Shown here: one piece after another, positions 55,110-64,000 of the stretch
How positions within the stretch are numbered: the stretch's first letter is position 1
Layout of the letters: the number at the start of each line of letters is the position of its first letter
NCBI GenBank assembly: GCA_036852015.1
Contig: JAANDG010000163.1
Location: 1 to 64,000 of the forward strand
Length of the DNA: 64,000 bases
Source of the DNA: Pelodera strongyloides
Taxonomy: Eukaryota; Nematoda; Chromadorea; Rhabditida; Rhabditidae
Direction of reading: 5' to 3'
Notes under the pieces: model-generated
The model's input: the letters and a program-made list of their open reading frames with translations, nothing else
Databases searched by the model: none
What the model was told of the DNA's origin: nothing
Made by a program: the position numbers and the translations under genes

Positions 55110-57648
55110 AGCAACGCTAGAAAGGGCTCGCCACACTATCAACATGAAGCAGATCCATCGCACTGGGCACTGGTGATGTATTACGAATATGGTGACCGGG
55201 TGAGTTCTTTTTTTAAAGTTTCGTATTATGTTTATTTTTTGATTGAGTCGCTCTACGTGCTGTGTGTGCTTTATGATTTCGCTATCCCATAGCAACTCTT
55301 TGTAAATTAGAATTAGGATGCAGTTACTATTCACATTCTATAGTAAAGGTCTCACAAAATATCTTTGGAATGATTTTAGCATAACGGAATGTAACATTTA
55401 TTGCGGACCTTTGGTGTTTTAGATCTCGGAGCCGTTCAAAGCCTCAATGGGCTCATTCGACATTGATGGTTTCACGTCGGTGAACGAGCCGAATCGATTC
55501 TGCATTGGTGCAATTGGCAACCCGGCCAGGTTATTGACGGCGGTCATGGTGCGACGGCAGATTGGTACGAGAATTTGTTAACTGTTGATATCTCTTTTTT
55601 TACGAATAGACTTTGGATGCGAAGGATGACCCGTTTCGCTTCGGTAGTTTTTGTGATTGGAATATTCCACGGTAGCGTAGGTAGAGAAAATGTGCATAAT
55701 TATCGCAACGGTGCTATTGTATGCTTCAATTGGATAAGTTGTGGGGAGCAGTGTAGCATTACAAGTGTACCAATGTGAGATTCTGAACCACTGAACCTCT
55801 AAAACTAAAAGTGGTAAGATGAGTTCTTCATTCTGACATTTTCGAATAACCGTTGTAATCGTTGTTAATACTTTTCAATTTGCAGGCAAGGGTATCCGCA
55901 TAAGTCGTCAAGGCAATGATTCCTTCACCCTGGATTGTCACTCGGATTCGCCGGTCTTTGTGCAGGCACCATTGCATGCCTACCAGAGCGGAGACCCACC
56001 GAGTACAGTATACCGGATAACAAATGGTGGGTGCATGGTGCATTTTAGATTTCTTTCTTTAGATGTAGATTTGTTTTTAGAGAGTTTAGAGAGGATACAA
56101 TCAGTAGCTGAGCCCGTATTCACCACCCCTGTTCCCTCGGGGAAGTATTCCCCGGGATAGAAAATACCATTCGAATGTGAGATACGCAGAGAAAAAGACG
56201 GGGTATTCCCAATGGGGAACTGAGTGGTGAATATGGTCTCTGGAAAAATGCTATGCGTAGCTGTGTGCATAATATGACAACATTGCGAATATTAGGTTTT
56301 CCGTGAGCCTGACCAAAACTGTTTATTCGTGTGTCAAATTGTGTGTACAAATTTTATTGGTAGAGTTAGCAGTGTGTTTCGAGAAGTCTTCTTTATTGCG
56401 ATGATCTTAGAGTGTCACTGGTACCGACCTATATGGACTTTCCAATCTTCAGTTCCACATAGTTATCATTTCTCATGCTAGCGAGATTGTTTACTTTATA
56501 TAACAGTTTACAATAGCAATGGACCGTCGTGGAACGTTTTTTTAAGTTGACTTTTATTTGAGCGATCTCTAAAATCGCGCTAAACGAGAATTTCTGTGTT
56601 GGGTGCTAATAACAAACTCTTATGTCTCAGCGAACTATCTTTGATACACTCTGCAAAATGTTCCGCTAACTGAACGGCTCCGTTATGCGGGATGTTTAGG
56701 CTCTGCGATTTAAGGTTTAGTTTTGTTTTTCAATGGCATTTGGGACGAATAATAAGTGTAGCAAATTATTTACTTAATTGCAATAACTCGTCTTTTTCTT
56801 TTCAGGACATTCCATCGAACTGTTCAACAGGGAACGCTTTGAGAAATTGGTTCAATTGAAACGGGCCGAGGGTTTTAGTGAGACGTATAATTTGCAGGTA
56901 GGTGTACTTTGATCAGTTGTTTGGCTTTATTTGATTGATGGTCTTTACTATAGCCTTTTTGCCACCTGTTGTTATTAGTGTCGAAGTAGTACACTTCATG
57001 TGCGCATGCAAATTATTTATAGCGCTACTGTAATCTGATTTCCGTGGAGTTTGTTGATTAGTTGCTATCGATTCATTGGGGAATTTAAGTTTGAAATATT
57101 TTGGGTGTGTATTTACTATTTAGCTAGACATTTGAGCAAAGTTGCAGGCAGTGTCGCAATCTTTCATTTTGGAAGAGCTATTAAATAGAAACATCATAAA
57201 ATATTCCTTTCAGACGTACTGCCACTCTCGTATCTCATTTGTGAAGGGATTTGGAGCCGACTACCGTAGGCGGCTGATTAATTCGACACCCGCTTGGGTA
57301 GAGGTCCACTTTTTGGAGCCATTGCAATTGCTTGACAAGGTGTGTTCGTTTAATTATCCATTTTTTAAGCACTCCATAAATAGCAAATGACAATTAGAAT
57401 GACAATAATGACGAACAATGACTTATGAAAACATCCCACAATGACAGGAGCGCCGGACCTTTTTTTATGTGTCCTTACCGATAGTGCGCTGAAAATAACT
57501 TGTTGCTTACTTTATTTATGTTTCTGGAGTTTTCTTTTTTATTAAGTGATACTGTTTAATTTAGTAAATTTCTAAAGGTTTAATCCATTTTTTTCAGACT
57601 TTGGCCTCAATGGAGGGCCCATTGGAGCCGGCTTCGTCTTTCACCTAA
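55110..57648 (+). CDS. SMAD gene, MH2 domain exons and C-terminus
   Basis: Exons 55110-55199, 55423-55564, 55886-56026, 56806-56897, 57214-57339 and 57598-57648 (stop 57646). MH2 opens HWALVMYYEYGDRI (usual W-C-x-I-x-Y-x-E; the Cys is Ala), then FDIDGFTSV...RFCIGAIGNPAR, IGKGIRI, CHSDSPVFVQAP, and SFVKGFGADYRRR as the L3-loop region. STPAWVEVHF replaces the usual STPCW. PLQLLDKTLASM precedes the end PASSFT. The overall pattern (FKAS-x-x-x-FDIDGF, no SMAD4-type Ala/Gly insert) favours an R-SMAD, but the terminus is SSFT instead of SSxS. It acts in TGF-beta/BMP signalling, moving to the nucleus to regulate genes. Could be a DAF-8- or DAF-3-like nematode SMAD; I cannot decide. Confidence 0.93.
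56109..56241. mobile_element. MITE family C in an MH2 intron
   Basis: TGAGCCCGTATTCACCACCC at the left; GAGTGGTGAATATGGTCTC at the right. 133 bp. Confidence 0.88.
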
Positions 57649-58554
57649 TCTTTCTGCAGGAGAAGGTTTCTGAAACCGTCGTTTCCGTTACTTATGCAAA
57701 TTGAGATTATGATTCTCTACCGTTTTGATGGCGTCTCGGGCTCTGACTCTGACAGTCTGACTCTGCCCGCCACTCTGTTCTCTCGATCTCTTGACCTTGT
57801 TCTTTCTTGTTGTGATTGTGTGATTATCATTATCGAATTATCGATACTTTTCAAAATTTTAGTAGGCTCCGCCCACTTGTTACTCATTTTTTTTCATGTA
57901 ATCACGCTGTGTGTGGTGGTTAGGTTTTGGCTTATGGTGTAAGATAATTAATTTTCAAAGCGGTATGACATGTGTCGTCGAAGGACACGGAATGGAGCAC
58001 AATTTTCATATAATGCATTAAAACTAAGTTGCGTCGAAACTTACCACCCAAGGAAAACTTGTGACCCCTTTCACTGCATTGAATATTTGTTTTTATAGTT
58101 TCCCGGTATTTGTTATTGCATGTTAGGTGGTACTGTACGTCCACTCTTTCTCTCGTTATACGGTAGTCTTAGACGGTGTATTTTCCGGTTACTGTATGCT
58201 AATCACTATGTATACTAGCCTTATGTCTCATGTACGCTTAACTATATTAGCCTCCCTTACTTTGACTCTTTGGTAGCAACATTGTCAAATGTCTGCTCTG
58301 CTTTAGTATAAGATTTGTATACGATTCGATGTAACTTGGAACTGTAGATTTATTTTTATTATTACTTATATTATTGACTATCTTAGCGTTTCTCGCGATT
58401 CAGTGCCCACTAGACTAGCATGTATATTTGTCAAGAGTTTTGCGTTTATTTTAGATTTCCATCTCGAAGTTTTGTCGGTAGGAAAAGATTTTATTCTTAT
58501 TTACGAGCCACATATTTGTGTGGTGTGCATTGTCGCTTTGAACTCACTCGATTA
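57649..58554. other. SMAD 3' untranslated region and flank
   Basis: No further coding exon. TTCAAAGCGGTATGACATGTG at about 57956 is a family B MITE end. No single poly(A) signal stands out. Confidence 0.5.
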
Positions 58555-58702
58555 TTTAAAGTGTTATGACACGTGGTTTTTGAAACGTATTTTCGGCATT
58601 TCGGCACAGAAACGTATTTTCGGCATTTCGGCACAGAATGGAACGCATAATATGGGAGTGTGCTTGTCCAACTCAAAACCACGTGTCATACCGCTTTTTA
58701 AG
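58555..58702. mobile_element. MITE family B with an internal direct repeat
   Basis: TTTAAAGTGTTATGACACGTGG at the left; ACCACGTGTCATACCGC then TTTTTAA at the right. Inside, CGTATTTTCGGCATTTCGGC occurs twice in tandem. Two E-boxes (CACGTG), one per end. Confidence 0.88.
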
Positions 58703-59099
58703 TCTCAGGCCCAAGTAAGTTCCCTTGAAAGACTCGTTATTATTAAGAGGTGTAGTTTATCATTACCTTGAGCAATGTAGTTAAACAGTTAACGCTTACC
58801 TCATTTGTTGTAGAAATATATATATTTTTTGAGAGTTTACGTGTATTTTTGTTTCTCTATGTGCCTAACTATCTATACATTTTTGTGCGACGGTGAAAGT
58901 ATTTCTAGTTGTCAGCTCTCGGTTATTTTAGTGTCTTTTTAAACATGTCGAGTTATCCTTTTTCCTTGAAATGTTACAGTAGTCGCTGCAAGGTCTATTT
59001 TTTATGTGAAGCTAAAATTCAGCTTGCAGTGACCCCTTTAAAGCACCCTGCAGATATATATCTAGCATGCCGCAAAGATTTTATGAGATTTTTGCCTTG

Positions 59100-59180
59100 T
59101 TTAAAGCGGTATGGCACGTGGTTTGTGGGGAATTTTTAGCGAAGTATAGCAAAACAGAAACCAAGTGTCATGCCGCTTTA
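59100..59180. mobile_element. MITE family B, 81-bp short copy
   Basis: TTTAAAGCGGTATGGCACGTGG at the left; CCAAGTGTCATGCCGCTTTA at the right. Confidence 0.85.
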
Positions 59181-60572
59181 TGTTGATGATATGATGGTCT
59201 CTCTTTTTCTGAAATATGTAAATCTAGATATGTAAAGGTTCGCCTTGATTAATTTTTCGTATTGAATCTGTTCGGATATTTATTGTTTATTATAAATGAG
59301 AGCCTTTTTTGAATTTTTCTTCCGTCGACCGTTGTAGATTGTAATTGTAGTGTATATTTTCGACGATTTGTACTTAAATGTGTGTTTCTCTTTTTGTGCG
59401 TATACGTGACATTTAAAAAGTAAAGATATTTTTTATTGGTACATTTTTATTTGCAGTAATTGTTATTCTCGCGTGGTGCGCGGCGAGATTTTGGCACGTA
59501 AGGGTGGTGCGGCGAGAATATAACAAGTGTGGATAAACTGAAAAAAAAACTGGAATTGCGAGCCAGAGAGGTGTTGCGCGGCAACTAACGCGAAAATGTT
59601 GATGCGCTGCGAAAGGTGCGGCTAAATATCGCCCAGTCTTTGCCAGACTTTCGCCTGGGTCGCGCGAGTGCACAGAAACCGTTTCGCGAACACCTGGGAA
59701 GTCGCACAGTTTTGTCTGGTTCTGCTCGCAGTTTCCTACGTCGCCGCGCATCGCTCCAGTTTCGTCAGTGCGTATCGCTTTTCGTACTAAATGCTTGCTC
59801 TCAAGTGGCGCACATGTGGCACTCTGTGCTCTATGTAGTTTCATTATGAAGACGTACCGTAATTTGTATACTACAGTGAAAGTGTGTACCTCTGAGTCAC
59901 TTTGGTAAGGTCATATTCTAGTTTTCAATGTCGTTTCGTTCCGTCAGATCTCTCTCTCTCCTCTCTATCGCTCCTCTCTCTCTCTCCTCTCTCTCTCTAC
60001 CTGTCCCCCTTAGGCATTGAGAGAGAGACAATTGGAAACCAGGTTCTTGTTCCATAGCCATAGCGCTGCTCCACATAGAGCCATCGATTTTATGTCTATA
60101 TCCTACATCCACCAGTGCTGTCTAGGCTCATAGCTTTATGTTGCGAATATTTCGAAACTTAAGTCCTTTGTAAAATTTTATTCGCGAAACATAGTTCCTA
60201 CTGTGTGTTTAAGTCCACAAGCCTACCATAGATAGCTGATCGAAGACGTAGGTTAAGTATTTAGTCTTGCCATTTATGCATTCGCACTAAAAGCTACAGA
60301 GTTGAGAGATAGTCAGAACTGCAGGTGCAAAGAATTTAAAATGTAAGTATAAGTCGTTATTCTTGTGGATTTAGTGTACTGATTTTTTGATAATCTATCT
60401 GCATTACCGTCCATCACCGCCGGTTTACTATATATATGTCTATATGTAATATGTTTGTTTCATTCATAATTAATTTTTGCCACCCGAACTATTTTAGTTG
60501 CAGTGCGTCAAGAAGATTTTCTTTACAACATAACAATTCAAAACATCATTTTCTATAAAATTTATTGATCGA
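59181..60572. other. Intergenic region, no gene seen
   Basis: Contains a GC-rich stretch (59460-59770) with repeated GGTGCG(C)GGCGAGA and a CT tract at 59947-60000. The minus-strand 143-codon frame at 59413-59844 has no recognised motif. Confidence 0.5.
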
Positions 60573-63358
60573 ATGCTACCAAAAAGCCATCGGATTTTTG
60601 CGGTTCTATCTATATTCTGCAGTTTTATTTTGGCCGAACATCAATATTTCACACCGTGTAATGGTTAGTTTATTTTCAGGCCCATCAAAATAAACATATA
60701 TTTACGATTTCATGTTATTTTTTATTAGCAGCGTTTATTACAATATATACACACTAATTTTTATCCACATTCACCCCGGGGAACTTTTTTACGACGAGCC
60801 CAACTCACAAGGGTACCGTAGTTGCATCAATTTAGTCCTAATAATTCTTTTTACTTCGCGTATGTTATGACACAGCTACAAAATTACGAACGAGAGAGCA
60901 TGCTCAATAAAGAGGTGCCAGAGAAAAAACCGAGAGAGCAGACAAACAGACCGGATAGACAACGAGAGGAAGGGCCAGGCAACGGTACACATTTGCGGAT
61001 GCGCTCGTCGAAAAAAGTTCCCCGGGGTGAATGTCGATAAAATTTGTTTTACATATATTGTAACAAAAACTTTTAATAAAAATTAAGACGAAATCGTAAA
61101 TATAGGTTTACTTTGATGGGCCTGTCCCTTACTGCAAAAAAAAGGAGCTAGAACATTTTTGCACCGCCTTCCATCTCTTTGTTCTGCGCGCCAGTCGTGT
61201 ATAGTGCAAGTTTGTGTGCCAAAAATGCGCGGCTTGCACATCAACTGTCCATGGCGTAAGCGGCCGCTGACTAAGTTGTCAGATAATAGTTGGGTGGAAA
61301 TTTGTTCTAGTGTGTAATGAGAGGCAACGATTCATGGTTATTTTTTCTCCATCGTCATTCAGGTAAATCTGAACTGGGTGGAGTTTGTGATACGAACACT
61401 GATTGCGAACTAAAAGGATCAATATGTTTGAGGGGAAAGTGCAGGTAGTTGCTTGCTTTAGTATTGATGTATTATTATTATTTGCATCGTTATAAAACAC
61501 GCACACATGTTTGTCCAGGGAGACCACCCAGGGGACAGTTGGCAGCGGCCACACGTCGTGTACATAATGTACATAATGCACTAATGTACCGTACCTTTAA
61601 AATATTATAATGTAACCGCAATGGTACGTGATATGGTACTCTGCATTGATTTGCATAATTCATTATTTATCTATGTGGCCTTAGTTTACTATCGACGATA
61701 TTTTGCAGATGTCACCCCCATTATATGGAAGCATATGATGAGAAGGGAAGGAATGCACGATGTAAATCATGTGAGTGTATTTACAATAAAAATAATAATA
61801 ATAATGTTTATTGGATAAACGAATCGTAGGGACAAAAAAGACAAGTTCTTGAGGTAGTGGCTATTAGCTCGCAAACCAAAAGGTACAATTATATTTTAGT
61901 GTATATTATTGTTTCACTGATAACATTTCACATTTTGTTTTGAAATATTGAAGCAGTATTGTTGTACCTACTGTGGGAAATGTGCATATCATGCTTAGTT
62001 CGTCTTTGTCCGTAGTTTCCGGATTTTATTTATGACGTGTTCACTAAATTTTCAGTACCGTCAAAAATTGGCGCCGCGTGCACAACAAAATGCCGTGAAC
62101 CATTATTTTGCCGCAACGGCGAATGCCAATGCGTTCAACGCGGGACGACGCGGGTGCAAAGTGGAGAATGTATAACAAGTGGGTTTGATTATTTTGTTTC
62201 TTCAATTCTTTTCATTTATTTATTTACTAACACCGCATCATGATCATGGACACTCTTTTAGGACAGGAAGCATGTTGTTTATACATACATAGATGGCATA
62301 CTGTATGTATACATATAATGCATTGTTTTATTTGGCAATGCCGTGTCTGAACTGATTTTGGGGAAATTTGTTATCTTTGGGAGCTCATATACCCATTCCC
62401 AGAGGTCCTCAATAAACTCTAAACATGTACTGTGACGTACTGCCCATGCTCTATCATCTATGCGTTTATTCAGGCCGTACCTTTCTATGGGTGCCCTTTC
62501 ACCTTACCTTGTTTTTTTAGCATCTCGTGTGGGTGACCGATGCTCGCGGCATTACGACTGCACTGCCCCATTCTCAGCGTGTCTGAATTCAACGTGTGTT
62601 TGTATATCGGGAACTGTTCAACAAGGTAGTTAGTTAACAATGATTTTTTTTTTGCCTTTACTTGAGCTACTGTATCCCGGTAACACTATCTAGAGTTGCT
62701 TACAGCCTACAAAGCCGAGTATAACATCGCGTACATTGTAGTTACAGTATACAGTATACGGTACTTTAGGTTCACGATGTGTGGCCGCTGCCAACTGTCC
62801 CCTGGGTGGTCTCCCTGGACAGACTTGTGTGCGTAGGATTGCTCAATCCATGGTAAATCCAGTTTACTAACTTTTCAATGGCCTGTCGGTTTGACTATGA
62901 AAAATCCTTATCAATATCTCTCCTATTATAGCGCTAACATGCTGGCGTTTGGAGCAAGATGTAGCGTAGCTTTGAACGAATATGTTTATGTTTCGCTTAG
63001 GCCTAGCTACATTTTGGTGTGCCATTGTTGTACGATAAGTTTTACGATAGCTGCGGTTTTCATGAATTTTTCGAATTACGAGCGCCCAAGATATACATTA
63101 ATATGTATGTATGTACTATGTACCTATGTATGAAAAATATATATGTTGGGCGGATACCATTTTTCCTCAGTCTGACACTTCAATTGTATCATTACTCATT
63201 TTTAGGTTCACAACCTGCCTCGTGATCAGGACAACTGCCCAGCCGGGCAAGTGTGTGTCACGCCGTCAGTCAGTGTCATAGGACACTGTTGCCCTGTGAC
63301 ATGCCCTCTGGCATCGCATGTCGATGCCACGTTTAGGTTCGTTACTGTTAACTGTTAG
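60573..63358 (+). CDS. Secreted EB-module cysteine-rich protein
   Basis: Seven exons in phase: 60573-60663, 61363-61444, 61709-61770, 62056-62178, 62521-62625, 62770-62852 and 63206-63358 (stop 63356). The first exon gives a signal peptide (MLPKSHRIFAVLSIFCSFIL, cleavage likely near LAEH). Cysteine modules follow: GGVCDTNTDCELKGSICLRG, then CHPHYM; GAACTTKCREPLFCRNGECQ and CVQRG; GDRCSRHYDCTAPFSACLNS and CVC; then RCVAAANCPLGG; and a final CPAGQVCVTPS with HCCPVTCPLA. Spacing C-x6-C-x(6-7)-C-x(4-5)-C-x-C is that of EB modules in nematode extracellular proteins. Function unknown; presumably extracellular or cuticle-related. The fifth module has no closing C-x-C. A donor in the last exon (TTTAG|GTTCGT) is weak, so I end the protein at 63358; further exons beyond are possible. 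Confidence 0.85.
60677..61124. mobile_element. 448-bp TIR element in the first intron of the EB gene
   Basis: Outer inverted repeats: CAGGCCCATCAAAATAAACA at the left; GTTTACTTTGATGGGCCTG at the right, extending through TTTACGATTTC/GAAATCGTAAA. A second inverted pair lies inside: ATTCACCCCGGGGAACTTTT / AAGTTCCCCGGGGTGAATGT with GACGAGC/GCTCGTC. The 72-codon frame in the middle (60822-61040) is charged and lacks any transposase signature. The outer TIR begins 13 bp after the splice donor. Confidence 0.88.
61501..61560 (-). repeat. Inverted copy of EB exon 62770-62852
   Basis: Its reverse complement reads GACGTGTGGCCGCTGCCAAC, TGTCCCCTGGGTGGTCTCCC and TGGACA, which matches 62776-62835 with three mismatches in about 60 bases. 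Beyond the core, the bases on the exon's acceptor side (TACGGTAC-T-TTAG) also recur (TACGGTAC-A-TTAG), but an insertion of about 17-20 bases separates them from the core. It lies in the intron between exons 2 and 3 of the same gene. Confidence 0.93.
62626..62769. other. EB gene intron before the duplicated exon
   Basis: 144 bp ending in AGTATACAGTATACGGTACTTTAG. The acceptor region is included in the inverted copy described at 61501. Confidence 0.6.
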
Positions 63359-63491
63359 ACGATGTGTGATAAATAGTGTTCTTAAATTTTATGCCGTACC
63401 TGACTTTTGATTTGTAGCATACTATGGGGTTTACATACAGCATATCTACAACACAAAGAAACATCAGAAAGCAAATGAAAGAAAGAAACCA

Positions 63492-63631
63492 TAGACCATA
63501 TTCACCACTCAATTCCCCATGGGCATGGGGGAATTCCCCGTATTTTTCTCTGTGTGTCTCATATTAGAATGTTATTTTCTGTCCCCAGGGAATATTTCCC
63601 CGAGGAAATCGGAGTGGTGAATATGGCCTCA
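63492..63631. mobile_element. MITE family C downstream of the EB gene
   Basis: CCATATTCACCACTCAATTCC at the left; GGAGTGGTGAATATGGCCTCA at the right. 140 bp. It would lie in the 3' untranslated region if the transcript extends beyond 63490. The last 370 bases of the window show nothing more; AATAAA at 63851 could be a poly(A) signal. Confidence 0.9.
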
Positions 63632-64000
63632 GATCCCATAGAGTAGAGGATCAAGTCCTTCTCTACTTACAATTAGAAATTAGGAGATGATAGTGATGTG
63701 ATAAGAGTCGGACTCAATCGGATAGTCTCCCTCCTAGCCCTAGCCCAAAGACGTCGAGCAAATTTCCATCTGGAACTCGTCGCCTACTGCTCAGGACCTC
63801 TGCGGAACATGTCATAAGCAAACCTTGAAATTGTTCTTTGAACTCCCTTGAATAAAGGTGCACGCTCTTGAAGCGTACAACAAATTTGTAAAAAAATTTT
63901 TAGTCGATGGAACGCAAAAAAGCAAATTCACTTTCCTTTACATCGTTTGTGAAACGCATCCTCGACAAGTGCGGCATTTCCGTGTTTCATTTGTAACAAA

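Noticed and set aside
59413..59844. 143-codon minus-strand frame
   Set aside because: GC-rich repeat-like DNA, no recognised motif, no splice or start context.
60822..61040. 72-codon frame inside the EB intron
   Set aside because: It lies wholly within the TIR element and has no transposase or other domain signature.
1..64000. CRISPR arrays or bacterial operons
   Set aside because: The direct repeats are tandem without unique spacers, and genes are intron-rich; the DNA is eukaryotic.

Overview
Eukaryotic, almost certainly nematode, nuclear DNA. Three independent signs: (1) the 3' splice sites of every gene read here follow the tight nematode consensus TTTTCAG or TTTTTAG; (2) a short interstitial array at 6418-6447 is a permutation of TTAGGC, the nematode telomere repeat; (3) one gene is a string of EB-type cysteine modules, a domain best known from nematodes. 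I cannot name the species. Intergenic and intronic DNA is crowded with short inverted-repeat (MITE-like) elements, tRNA-headed repeats and microsatellites.

Layout. 1-7800: no gene recognised; microsatellites, several MITEs, a 49-bp tandem repeat, telomeric repeat. 7800-12020: one decayed non-LTR retrotransposon (ORF1 remnant, endonuclease remnant, reverse transcriptase ORF still open for 400 codons, CTAAA-type tail). 12020-19900: no gene; MITEs, tRNA-like repeats, GA/CT/CA tracts and a composite TIR element. 19926-25236, minus strand: a gene for an Eaf7/MRGBP-like subunit of the NuA4/TIP60 histone acetyltransferase complex, rebuilt from seven exons in continuous phase. Its 5' end lies in a tandem duplication (25227-26852), one copy of which carries a SINE that is absent from the other. 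27461-57648, plus strand: a very large SMAD transcription factor gene. MH1 is encoded at 37477-41956 and MH2 at 55110-57648; they are joined by a long Pro/Gln/Ser-Thr-Pro linker (49858-54868) and preceded by a long acidic/Ser-rich N-terminal region (33022-37052, perhaps with further exons at 27461-28515). 60573-63358, plus strand: a secreted EB-module protein of seven exons.

The MRGBP-like and SMAD genes are head to head, with about 2.2 kb between the MRGBP start codon (25236) and the first candidate SMAD exon (27461). A chromatin-acetylation subunit and a TGF-beta/BMP-pathway effector could share a control region; this is inference only.

The most unusual points are: repeated partial duplication of exons in all three genes (three tandem copies of a SMAD exon end, a second decayed SMAD exon copy, a second copy of an MRGBP exon, and a nearly perfect inverted copy of an EB-gene exon inside an upstream intron of the same gene); a SMAD with an unusually long N-terminus and a C-terminal SSFT in place of SSxS; and a tRNA-headed core embedded at two loci in two different arrays of short motifs.
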